From positions 248,001-312,000 of the forward strand of contig JAGMUV010000005.1 in assembly GCA_020744425.1 (NCBI GenBank): a stretch of 64,000 bases of DNA. The letters run 5' to 3'. The position numbers and the translations under genes were made by a program. Numbering within the stretch: position 1 is the stretch's first letter; every line of letters begins with the position of its first letter. This DNA is from Dactylonectria macrodidyma (Eukaryota > Ascomycota > Sordariomycetes > Hypocreales > Nectriaceae). The notes beneath the pieces are model-generated. The model was not told the DNA's origin, did no database searches, and saw only the letters and a program-made list of their open reading frames with translations. Shown here piece by piece: positions 32,194 through 42,115 of this stretch.

Positions 32194-34015
32194 TTACACA
32201 GGCGCACACTCCCTCTCCACCAACTCCCGATGAGCCGCACTGCGCGGCTTGATCCGCACTGGGAAGGGAGCATGATTGAACTCGGTCCATTCGACTTCCA
32301 ATGGATCAAGGGGCTAGTAATGCTTTGTCAGCTAGCTAATCCTACGTCTCTCCACGGCAACAAACCAGAGACAACTCACCTCAACTTGCTCAAAGTCGAA
32401 ACAGTAGACCAGTCGCGCAATGGCGATCCAAAGGTTCTTCTCGGCAACGTTGTAACCTACGCAGACGCGTCGACCTGATGATAGTGTGCCTCTGTTAGTT
32501 TCTGCCTCTTGCCAGGCGTTTAAAACGGAGAATTGAGCAAGGCATGGCCCAGTTGCATCTATCAACCGACCACCACCGTCAAATTCTGGGAGTCCTTACC
32601 GGGACCGAAAGCATAGTTTCCTTTCAAGACGTTGTCGAGATCGTCGTCGTTCAGAAATCGATCCGGGTAGAAGCGTTGCGGGTCCTCAAACTCCTCTTCA
32701 TTCTGGGACATGAAGTACGAGTTCCACGTAAAGACCGTTCCTGCGGGAAACTTGTAGCCTTCGTACTCGTCGTCCTTGGTCAGCATGTGAGGCACGCCTA
32801 GCGGGATGAACGGCCGCCAGCGGAGAGCCTCCTTGACCGTCGCCGTGATGTAGGGGAGGACGCTGCGGTCTTGCCAGCCTGGGAGTCTTTTTGCGTCGCC
32901 ACAGGCTGCGTCCAGTTGCTCGCGAGCCCGTTCGACCCAGTCGGGGAAGAGAACAGCCGCGGCAATGGTCTGGTTCATTGTCATGCGTGAGGTGTCGCTT
33001 CCAGCCTCCATCAGCGTGCCCATGGCAAACAGCTTCTGATCAAAGTCCATGCTGGATTTCTCCGTCGCTTTCAAGAAATCGACGCCGAAGCAGTCGGGGG
33101 CATCACCGCGGTCCATTCGAGACACCAATTCGCTGACCTCGCGCCCGTACACTCTGTCGACACTCTTCATCAGCGGGGACTCTCATCCGAAGCCAGGGAC
33201 CTGAGCACTCACCTGTGAGATTCTCCATACCAATATTGGCCCTCTTTACGCCACCAATGGAGAGGTGAAGGTAGTTTCGAGAGGAAGGGATAGGCGTCGA
33301 CAAGAGATCCGGCTGCCCGCAGACGAACGATCATCTCCTCTCCTTGCCGGAGCAGATCAACCAGATTAGGGTCTTCAACGGACAACGTCTTTCCAAACAC
33401 GACAGCCATGATAACAGAGTTTGTGTAATGTTGGTTGGCACGAAACCACATGTCGGGCTTTCGCATGTAAGACCACAAAAGCTTCTTAGTTTCCGAGTCC
33501 TGGAAGGGGGCGAACTTGGCCATTTGTCGCGAGTTGAGAACTCCATGCATCACCTTTCGAAGCTCGCGCCACTGGCTGTTGTAAGGCATCAAGGCAATGC
33601 GCTTCCCACCCGACATGACGTCCTGCACAAATGGAAACGGGGGTCGTGACGCATACTGCGGGCGCTTCTCTAACAAGTCCATGTACATGCGTTTGGAGTT
33701 GATGACGACCCAGGTCTGTGAACCGATCTTCAGCGTACATCTAGAGAGGATCAATCTCGTCATTAGCCAATGGACCACGTCGCTGGGAGTGTGATGAGAT
33801 GCCACTCACGCGTCCTTGTATGTCTTGCCGAGGCCAAGAGCAAACTTGCTCAGTGCGGCAACCGTCGTAGGCACTTGGAAGGTATTCCCAAAGATTGGGA
33901 CGCCAGGCACTTGTGGGGGAAGCTTGTAGCGCCGCTGGCGAAGCTGCACCGCAATGAGCCATACAGCCACAGCCACGAGCGGTGGCAAGAGGAGGAGAAT
34001 ATGTGAGGAGGCCAT
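32194..34015 (-). CDS. Cytochrome P450 monooxygenase
   Basis: Five exons read leftward: 34015-33810, 33740-33213, 33153-32600, 32474-32380, 32313-32194, giving 500 residues. An N-terminal membrane anchor (about residues 5-25, LLLLPPLVAVAVWL) is followed by the proline-rich hinge LPPQVPGVPIFGN. Helix I has AGSDTS, the ExxR motif is EALR, and the haem loop FGPGRRVCVG is created by splicing across 32475-32599. It is an ER-anchored class II P450 of the CYP65/CYP620-like fungal type by eye; no family number can be assigned. Divergent to carboxylesterase 1 across an AT-rich spacer with two motif copies. Confidence 0.92.
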
Positions 34016-34377
34016 TTGAACTTTCAAGTTTCGAATCGAGCTTGACTGAGGAAGTCAAGCCGGGTACGCAGTTGATCAAAAGGAAGACAAGAAATTGTCG
34101 AGGCCGACACGCTGCCCATTCATCGCCTGTAACAGAAACGGTTGATATGCTTTCTGAGCGAGCAAGCGAGCCTTGGGGAGCTAACCCAGCTCGTCTAGCC
34201 ATGTTCAAGCATCCAGACCGCCCTAGGATTTCTCCACATACAAAACTATTGTTAGCATGGGAATACTCCCCCACTTACCCCAGACGCCAAAGGAGAGGGC
34301 CAATGAGGTACCTGTCAAAATAAGCAAAGCGTAATCATGGGAGGAACCAGCACTGACAGAAGCTGGACCTTGATGTT

Positions 34378-34419
34378 ACCCCACAACAGGCGTCTCTCTA
34401 GATAATGGGTAGGTGGGGT
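34378..34419. promoter_or_regulatory. Inverted ACCCCAC...GTGGGGT pair between P450 and esterase 1
   Basis: ACCCCAC at 34378-34384 and GTGGGGT at 34413-34419 in inverted orientation, 28 bp between their CCCCAC/GTGGGG cores. They are about 365 bp upstream of the P450 and about 525 bp upstream of esterase 1. Confidence 0.45.
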
Positions 34420-34439
34420 TTGCATAACTATAGGTAATA

Positions 34440-34780
34440 GGAAAAAAGCGGTATTAAAATATTTTAAAACTAAATTAAAAAGAGCTTATTAATCTATTAT
34501 TAAGGTAGATTACATTAAGAAGCTAAAAAAAATAATAGGTTTTTCTAATTTATAAAGTAAAAGCAAAAATAAAGAGCTAGATATTAATTTTATATTTATA
34601 TAATTTCATTAATAACTTTATAATTATTTACTTATATGCCTTATTTTTTTTAATAACTACTTTATAATTTTAAATTATAAAAATTATTATAGTTAAAATT
34701 ATTTTCATAAATTCTTAATGATAATAAATAATTTTTAATATAAATAGAAATTTTCTTATATCACTTTTTATTATGCATCA
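34440..34780. repeat. AT-rich island
   Basis: About 340 bp of strongly A/T-rich sequence without open frames, placed between the motif pair and the esterase 1 start. It resembles the islands at 0.9-1.5 kb and 8.0-8.3 kb and is probably a RIP-mutated transposon remnant. No terminal repeats recognised. Confidence 0.6.
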
Positions 34781-34940
34781 AGCTTATTTACCGTCGCACT
34801 TTCCCAATGTCCACGCTAATCTATACCATAGCCTGGACCTACTGGCCAAGTAAACTTATCAGCCAAACCCGTATCCATTGCTTCACCATACAAAACACTA
34901 TCAATACCGAAGCCGTGACAACAAAGATCCAAGCACGACC

Positions 34941-36757
34941 ATGGCCAAGCCCATCGAATATGTCACCCTTGATGCTACTCTTTATGGAGTGGCAGATGAT
35001 CGGTTCACCACGCCAGTATGGCACTTTCGAAACTTGCCATATGCCACCATCTCGGAACGCTTCGAGACACCCAAGCCCGTTAAGAACTTCCAGACCAAGT
35101 CAATCGATGCGACCGCATTTGGGTAAGCTTTTCATTACGTCAAGTCACTGGACATGTAGAAGAATCTTAACTACAACATTACTCTTCACCAGACCACAAT
35201 GCCCTCAGGTCAAGCTCGACCCGCGTCATTTTATGAGGGTTCCGGATGATGTAGAGGCTCCTGAGATGGCAGAAGATGAATTCGCTTGCTTAAACCTCAA
35301 CATTACTTGCCCACCACTCTGGGGTACTCATCAGGTCAACATCCCGCAGTATCCAGTTGTCATTTGGATTCACGGTTAATATCCCTAAATCCTTGTCTTA
35401 GTATGCTGGTTAACGGCACTAACATGGCATACAGGAGGCTCCCAGACTGTAACCTTTGCCTCTTCTGCATCGCCAATCTGCGGTACGCTTCTAGTCGCGG
35501 CATCTTGAGCTTAGACAGACCTAACAATCCAAGGACAGACCCCACAAGGCTCGTATCCGAGTCAGTACAACATGAGAAAGCTATCATCTTCATAAGTTTC
35601 AACTATCGTCTCAATGTCTTTGCTTTTGGTGATGGACTGAGCGAGGTAAACCTGGCATTGCAAGACCAGAGAGCCCTGATCAGTTGGGTGCAGCGGAACA
35701 TTCATCGGTTTGGAGGTGACGCGGTAAGCATGCTTACCTAGGCACTGCCTTTACTTTTAAGATGCCTGAACTCGGACTCTAGAACAACATCACGTTGGCT
35801 GGCGAGAGTGCCGGCGCCGTCTACGTACATGCTCACATGGCGAGCGGTACCACTGTGAACAAAGCCATTCTTGCATCCGGGTCTCTTTACCTTTCGCCGC
35901 CATTACCCCGTTCCTTTGGATCGTCTTTACTGCAACGGCTGACAAGCAGTCTCCAGGACATGATGCCGGGAGAGTCGCTTCGGACTGCACCGGCTGAAGC
36001 AATCATTGCAACTCTGGAAGCCACAGGGGTCAAGTCGATGTGGATTCAAGAAGAGGCATCTCTGGCAAATTGGGAGACTAAGGAGACGAACGTGGGCTTT
36101 CTGATGATCGGCGACACTGAATATGAGGTGAGGCAACCCATAGCTTCACTGTGTCTCCTGGCCAGCTAATCAAGATAGTCGGCCATCTGGAGGACTGGTA
36201 TCGATCAAGCCAGTGCGGGTGAGCTCATACAACAGTTGCAACAGCACGGAGATCTCGGCCGTGACGTTCAGCCACTCTATCACATTCACCCACAGCGGCC
36301 TGTGGCAACGAGGCTTGGGGTCCTCGACCTACTAAACGACGCGCGGTTTGCACTTCCGGCATACAACCTCAGCCAGAAGTGGCGCCTCGCTAGTCGTCCC
36401 GTTTATCAATACATTGTGGATCAGCAAAACCCGTGGCAGCCATCTAGCGGCGCGCACCATGCTGTCGATCTCTTCTTCCTGTTCGGTGGCATCGACGTTT
36501 CTTCCAACCGCGCGGCAGAGCGGATTGGTTACGGTATGCGTAAGGCCTGGGTAGACTTTGCCCATGGAGACGCTCCCTGGGATTCTAGGTCAGTGCAGGC
36601 TTTTGGGCCGCTCGGGAAGATTGAGCAGCTCGACATGGAGGGATATGGATCGCGTCGCAGAGTGGAAGCCTTTGAGAGGCTCAACGAGGCCGGCACGGCC
36701 AAGGTCCTGGCCATCTCCGGCACTTTAGCTGCAGGGCGTATTAGCCTCGAGGGCTAG
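34941..36757 (+). CDS. Carboxylesterase (type B, alpha/beta hydrolase) 1
   Basis: Exons 34941-35122, 35193-35374, 35435-35482, 35539-35723, 35783-36127 and 36179-36757 give 506 residues. COesterase family (PF00135): NLPYAT near the N-terminus, oxyanion WIHGG rebuilt across an intron, FISFNYRLN, and the nucleophile elbow GESAG. The C-terminal FAHGDAPW supplies the usual late histidine segment. No signal peptide, so probably intracellular. Role: hydrolysis of carboxylic esters or lactones, plausibly to release the aromatic acid handled by the cluster. The acceptor at 35538 was chosen because it restores ICDPTRLV. Confidence 0.88.
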
Positions 36758-37041
36758 CAGATCATTAATGTCCTCTTGTATATCTGTGTAGTCACAGTTC
36801 ATAGACCACCACCCTAGCAAGCCAGGAAGCTACACCCGCAGCATAACAGTCACCAATAGAACGTCTCTCTTTCTGTAAGGCCTGGGCTATTAGATCAATC
36901 CTGGAATCAAAGACAATAAATCAAGTGTCACCGGAACTACGGATCAAGTAATCAGGCCAAATAAGTCGAATTGACGAGGATAACGACTGAATACCATCAC
37001 ACTGCACCAACTACTACACCGAATGACCATACTACCCGATC

Positions 37042-37470
37042 TCAGACACCACTGACAGCTTGGATGAAGCTCTTCAGATACCCACTATCCATAAATTCCA
37101 CAACCTGATCCAGCAAAGTCCCTTCTTTATTAACCTTCAAGATAAACATATATTCGTTCGCATAGGGGCCGTGATCGCTGTCTCCGGTGCTTCTCATATG
37201 GAGAACAGCCGTTTGGTTGGCCTCATCAATGATGGGCACTGACCCCGGCGCTAAACCAATGTTGAAGTTCCTGATCTTCGCCAAAACGAAGGCTCCAAAG
37301 AGCTCTGCATATTCCTCATTGCTTCGGTCCGGGTCGCCGATTGACGCAGGCAGGGTTCGTTGGACGCACTTGGGCGACCGTATGGCAATTTGCTTTTCGG
37401 CCGAGGGTATGTTGAAATTGGTGATAAAGGCGTCTACCAAGCGCTGAATCTGTTCTCTGGACACGGGCAT
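37042..37470 (-). CDS. SnoaL-like / NTF2-fold protein
   Basis: Single exon, 142 residues from the ATG at 37470 (MPVSREQIQRLV). The cone-shaped SnoaL/ketosteroid-isomerase fold is suggested by the pattern of three N-terminal helices and the C-terminal strands ANEYMFILKVNKEGTLLDQVVEFMDS, a hallmark of small fungal SnoaL-like proteins in biosynthetic clusters. Members act as cyclases, isomerases or hydroxylases on polyketides; no catalytic residue can be assigned here. It lies between the two carboxylesterases and is divergent to esterase 2. Confidence 0.75.
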   Translation of the reverse strand: MPVSREQIQRLVDAFITNFNIPSAEKQIAIRSPKCVQRTLPASIGDPDRSNEEYAELFGAFVLAKIRNFNIGLAPGSVPIIDEANQTAVLHMRSTGDSDHGPYANEYMFILKVNKEGTLLDQVVEFMDSGYLKSFIQAVSGV

Positions 37471-37759
37471 TGTGTTCCCAACGTGAATTGAGCCGGGAAC
37501 TGCTAAAAAGTGAAGAAGGAAGCTGGTGGATGAGGGGATTTGTGAAGGCAGGGTTGGAGATTTTAGTGGATGAGGCAAAATAGCATTGGGCGAAGTGGCT
37601 AACCACACCGTCTTTATCGCAGACTATCTACTTTTGAAGGCATAGTTGTACGCCTAGAGATCCGCCAAACATGACGTGCTCTCTACAGCTTGCAGTTGTC
37701 TTTAGTAAAGCAGTAAAAGCTTAAGCTAGCTGTCCCCGCATATCTTCGTGTCTTCCTGA

Positions 37760-37865
37760 ACCCCACCACAAACAAGGTCGCTCTCATGTTGCTCAGCTCG
37801 ACTACCCCATATCAGATTTGTAAGCCTTGGAGATCCCCGAACGTATGCGCCTTTACAAGTGGGGT
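37760..37865. promoter_or_regulatory. ACCCCAC/GTGGGGT pair between SnoaL-like gene and esterase 2
   Basis: ACCCCAC at 37760-37766 and GTGGGGT at 37859-37865, inverted. The rightmost pair in the cluster; the GTGGGGT copy lies about 205 bp upstream of esterase 2. No gene is seen in 37471-38067. Confidence 0.45.
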
Positions 37866-38067
37866 AGCCAAGGATGACTTGCACAGAGAGTGGGCATTTT
37901 ACTTGCGCTCAATGACACACGCCCTCACTCACCATGTATGCAGACGCAGAAAAGCGAGCCGCAGTAATTACTTCTACTATTCTATGTGCTGTCCGCCACT
38001 GTATGGGCGAGTTTGTGCCAGCATGAACTAGAAAAAAAGACCATTTACAATACTTCTACAGCCTATC

Positions 38068-40128
38068 ATGGCCATGAAGGAGGGCAGCGTTGTCTGCCAT
38101 CACCCAGAGCTTGGCCTCATCGGAGGTGTCATCTCATCTCCGACAACTACCCAGTTCCGCAATCTTCTCTACGCCACGATCCCCAAGAGGTGGGAGCATT
38201 CTGAACTAGTGACAGACTTGTCCCAGTACTGCGAGCCTGGCCAGCCGTACGATGCGACCGCGTGGGGGCCATTATCGCCACAACAGGATGCATCTATCGA
38301 CTTCGACTTTGGGTTGATCGGCAAACAACTTCCCGTAGACCGTGAACTCGTCTGCGATGAGCATAAATGTCTGAATCTTGTCATCAGCAAACCGACAGGT
38401 GACCTAAAGGGCCTGCCCGTTCTTGTTTTGTAAGCCGAAGTACTTCTGTGTCCCCAAGCTGTGTGCTAACGCAAGTCTTGAGTATTCATGGGTGAGTAAC
38501 CTTAGCACAGCTAATGATAGTCCCACCAAGCTAATTATTGCAGTGGTGGTTTCTTCCTCGGAGGGAATTCGTGGCCGCAGTATGGTAGGCGCTTCCTCGG
38601 ACCTCTTGGGGTCAGAAGTTGATATCATCGGATAAGATCTTCGCAAGTTAGTTGAGCTTTCCATCGCGAAGGAAAAGCCAATCATAGCCGTAGGGGTTAA
38701 GTGAGTTGCGAAACCTTAACATTTTGATTCTCCTGCACTGACTAAAACTGGCAGCTACCGTCTCGGCTTACTCGGGTTTCTTGCCTCTGGGGACCTGTCA
38801 GAGCCTCAAATCGCAGGTAACTACGGATTGTTCGACCAGGCTAATGCTTTTAAATGGGTATGGCTTCAGCACGAGTGAAGAGCTACCTGAAATTTATTAA
38901 CATAACAGTAGGTCAAGCGCAATATCCAAGGCTTCGGAGGGGATCCGCTAAGCGTGACTGTCATGGGGGAGTCTGCTGGATCGAGTGAGTGGGCAACGCC
39001 TGTTGCTAAAACATGCTCACTAATGTGACTCCTCATATCAGTTTCAACCCTCCTGCACGTTCTTCGCCAAGAACCGTCTTTTCAACGGGCGATGGCCATG
39101 TCTGGTGACCCTCGACTACGGCCTCCGCAGCCGCTTGCGAAGAACGAGGTGCTCTATCATAGCCTCTTGGATGAACTTGCATTGAAACACTTCCCTACTC
39201 GCGAAAGAGTGGCAGCTCTGAGAGAGATCGACTGGCGACGACTTGTTGCCTCCCCCTTGACACTTCGCTCCTTACCCACTATTAACAGTGACATCCGGGG
39301 TTTTGAGGAAACTATCGAAGGCGTGGGCAAACAGTTGAGAAGCAGTCTTTCTTGTTTCAAGACCCTCGTTATCGGGGATTGCTTACACGATGTAAGTGTC
39401 TTCATGTCTGCCTATGTGAATGATGCTGCTCTTGGGTAAGCTAACTCGAGCCTTGAGGCAACCGTTTTCACGGCTACGCTCGCAAAGCCAGATTGGCTCA
39501 CGAAATTCAAAGTTGCCTTCTCAAGCTTCTTCAATTCCGAACAGCTAGGCCGCATACTGTTAGCCTATAAACTGAACGAGGATTCAAGTGAGCCCTGCCA
39601 TCCGGGGCTACTGAAATTAGCAACCGATGTCAAGTTTTACATGCCGGTAGTTATAGCTGGACAAGCGGTTGACCCTAGCAAGAATCTGCATATCTATCAT
39701 TTTCATAAAGTAGGTGTATGCGAGATACTCATTAATGCTGTCCTCCTTCATCGCTGTTGATCTGACGAACTTCGTAGCCGTGTCCTTTTGATGGCCCATT
39801 CAGAAATCTTTCGGGCCATGTTTACGATGTTGCATATTTTTCTCAGAACTACCACCATCTGCTCCCTGCTGAAGATCAACTGGCGTCAGTCAAATTTGGA
39901 GAGTACGTGGTTGATTTGGCACACGGATTTCTCGACTCTGTTCAAGACCCTGCATCCTCTGTAAGAGAAGTCCAAGTCTGGAGCACGGGCATCTCTCCCT
40001 TGAGCTATTCTGCGGAGGGGTATGATAGGATCTTTCGTGACGGTGCCGGGGTCTTACTAACAAGCCTTGGAGTTTCAAAGTGTTCTCAAGCACTGGACCT
40101 GTATTTCTCACTAGGAGCTGGTAGATAA
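38068..40128 (+). CDS. Carboxylesterase (type B) 2, ten exons with a 9-nt microexon
   Basis: Exons 38068-38429, 38483-38491, 38544-38584, 38637-38700, 38755-38857, 38912-38984, 39042-39391, 39458-39587, 39621-39709 and 39778-40128 give 523 residues. The 9-nt exon 2 codes the FIH of the oxyanion segment VFIHGGGFFLGG. Nucleophile elbow GESAG follows in exon 6. The family is PF00135, as for esterase 1, but identity by eye is low and the intron positions differ. The last exon has DLAHGFLDSV in place of AHGDAPW of esterase 1. It appears intact despite looking broken in unspliced translation. Confidence 0.85.
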
Positions 40129-41350
40129 AAATAAGGTTACATTTTTGTGTGCTTAATGGAGCGAATCAGACGTGGAATCATTTGTCAACTTTTCTGACAT
40201 TGTAGTAGTTGGAGATAAAATAGAAGTTGTATGACCTGCTCGCTTTTCTCATGTGTCACCATTTGATAGCCTGACATATAATAACACACTCAGGCGAGAA
40301 ATTTTGGAGTATATCTCATCTCCTCCATCAAAGGCAAGCAAACACATCTATCTCATAGTGACTTGAATCAGTGCTGGCATGCCACGTCTTTGAAGTTGCT
40401 GACGTGTGGATAGTTAATGAACAAACGCAGTATGGTCTCAATGCGAGGGAAACACCCCATTCTCCCGTTTTCTGGCCCTCTAGATTCTCTCGCCAAGGTG
40501 CCTGAATGTGTTGAAATGGACCTTGTTGGAACACCTAGGCGCAGGAAACTAGGTGGTGTCTTCCCTGCTGCAGGAACTGAGGATTTCTGGCGCGACCTAG
40601 TGCCTAGAGCTGTAGAAAGATGTATGATTCTTTCGCGTGGACAGCGTTGGTGACTTCTCGTCAATTGCCGATTTCTGGCTGGTCGTAAATGCCTGGGACG
40701 TTGTCATAACAACCATTTCCGGGGGCTAACGACGGTGGCTTCTGTGATTAGGAGAGAGCCCGGGCTGTGGGACGCTGCTTTTAGTACTTCTTTACGGACG
40801 AGAGTGGAATGTGAGACTCGCTTGCTCGAAGCCGGGTCATTGGGGCCATGGCGATACACTGGGCGAGGGACACAGCCCCAAGCATAAGGGGGGTGAACAG
40901 TTTCGTCATGTTGTAGGCGATTGTTAATTTCAGGCTTGTGGTGATAGTCTCAAAGGCTTGGAAATGTTGTAAATATCGAATCCAACCCCTAGCCGGGATT
41001 AAAGTCTATATACAGTCCAAAGCGACCGACTCGGGCCTAGGGCGTGAGCTTCTCTGCCTGTCTATTTCACGATCATGGCGTGGGAGATTTCCTAAGTCCC
41101 CGATCCTTGAGAGCTAAGCCATCTCAAGGCCCGGTGACTGGATTTGTCATGAGCCGCGCGCGGCGCTTCTTCTCCCATCCTGCTCACGCGAAGACTGAGG
41201 TAAGATGTCAACGCCAGGCCGTCTTGCTCAGTCAGTCAGTCAGGAAGCCCTGCGAGATTATGGCCCCATATTGTGTCTTGGCCATTTGTTTTCTGAATCC
41301 GCAATTAAGATAAAAATTTTCAGCACTTGGAGAAATGCCAGGACAGATGC
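40129..41350. other. Non-coding or decayed DNA right of esterase 2
   Basis: Apart from the fragment near 40417-40653, no gene is recognised. TCAG tetranucleotide repeats occur near 41230. Confidence 0.4.
40417..40653 (+). pseudogene. Unknown gene fragment, copy A
   Basis: Translated as HPILPFSGPLDSLAKVPE followed by VEMDLVGTPRRRKLGGVFP. A diverged copy (YPITSFVDPLDSLPKVPE, then MEVDLV and a stop) lies near 44480-44600. About 43 of 55 aligned bases agree over the best part. The constrained protein pattern suggests a real but unnamed fungal protein family of which only fragments survive here. No start, stop or exon structure can be supported. Confidence 0.35.
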
Positions 41351-41553
41351 TCAGTTCCTCCTTCGCGGCTGCTGCTGCTTTGACTCAGGTCTGACGCTAC
41401 CGGGGAACTCCCCATCCGGAGCAAACGTCTCGCTCCAAGCTTTCCCATCCTCTGGCGTAGTCCCATCGAGAAGCTGATAAAAGATATCGAAGAACTCTCT
41501 CTCCGCGGCCGTGATATGGCTCGACCAAGCAGTAGCTGATTCGTTTTGAGCCA
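41351..41553 (-). pseudogene. Truncated SnoaL-like gene fragment
   Basis: From the ATG at 41553 the reverse strand reads MAQNESATAWSS and then AAEREFFDIFYQLLDGTTP and AWSETFAPDGEF, the N-terminal helices of a SnoaL-like domain. The frame then runs into QQQPRRRN and stops; the strand-rich C-terminal half is missing. It is either a truncated copy of a SnoaL-like gene or the first exon of one whose remainder is no longer recognisable. Confidence 0.4.
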
Positions 41554-42115
41554 TTGCGTACAGCGTTGCAGGTAAATTGAAGACGATTAATACAACTATA
41601 TGAGTCGATAACCCAGAATTTTCAGCATCTGCAGCTGTGTAAGTAGAAAAACAGTTGTTGGCCACTCAAGGATATATATACTTGCACCGTGTGACTTGTC
41701 GATGCAAGGCTCTCTAGCGTCTCGCTGGATCTCATGCTAAGCTTGTGGGACTCAAGCAACCCCATGGCGCCCCGGATTTGCTTCAGGCTCTCGCATCAGG
41801 CACGCCAATGAGTGTCGGGGACTTAACGGCAACGAACCCGGCTTGCATCTGGCGCGGTCATTTTCCGTAGGATTACTGCTAGAAGATCCGGGGAACTCGT
41901 TTAGCTTGCTTTCCTTTGAGATTCAGTGGGCCATGATAGTCCTCCTAACTCCCCCCGCTGGGCCTTATCCCCGATGCGAGGCCTAAATGCCCAGGCTTCT
42001 TGTCAGGCCATTTCAATTAAATACATTAGTTGTAATGAACCTCACAATTTTGCTGGTATTCCAATAATTAGTCACTTTACAATAGTTACCAAAGTCTCAT
42101 CCACCGCTTCATCAA
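41554..42115. other. Intergenic
   Basis: Holds only the presumed upstream regions of the SnoaL-like fragment (-) and the FAD monooxygenase pseudogene (+). Nothing else seen. Confidence 0.4.

Noticed and set aside
38404..40128. Esterase 2 read as a broken pseudogene
   Set aside because: Unspliced translation is full of stops, but ten exons with proper splice signals restore one continuous 523-residue esterase.
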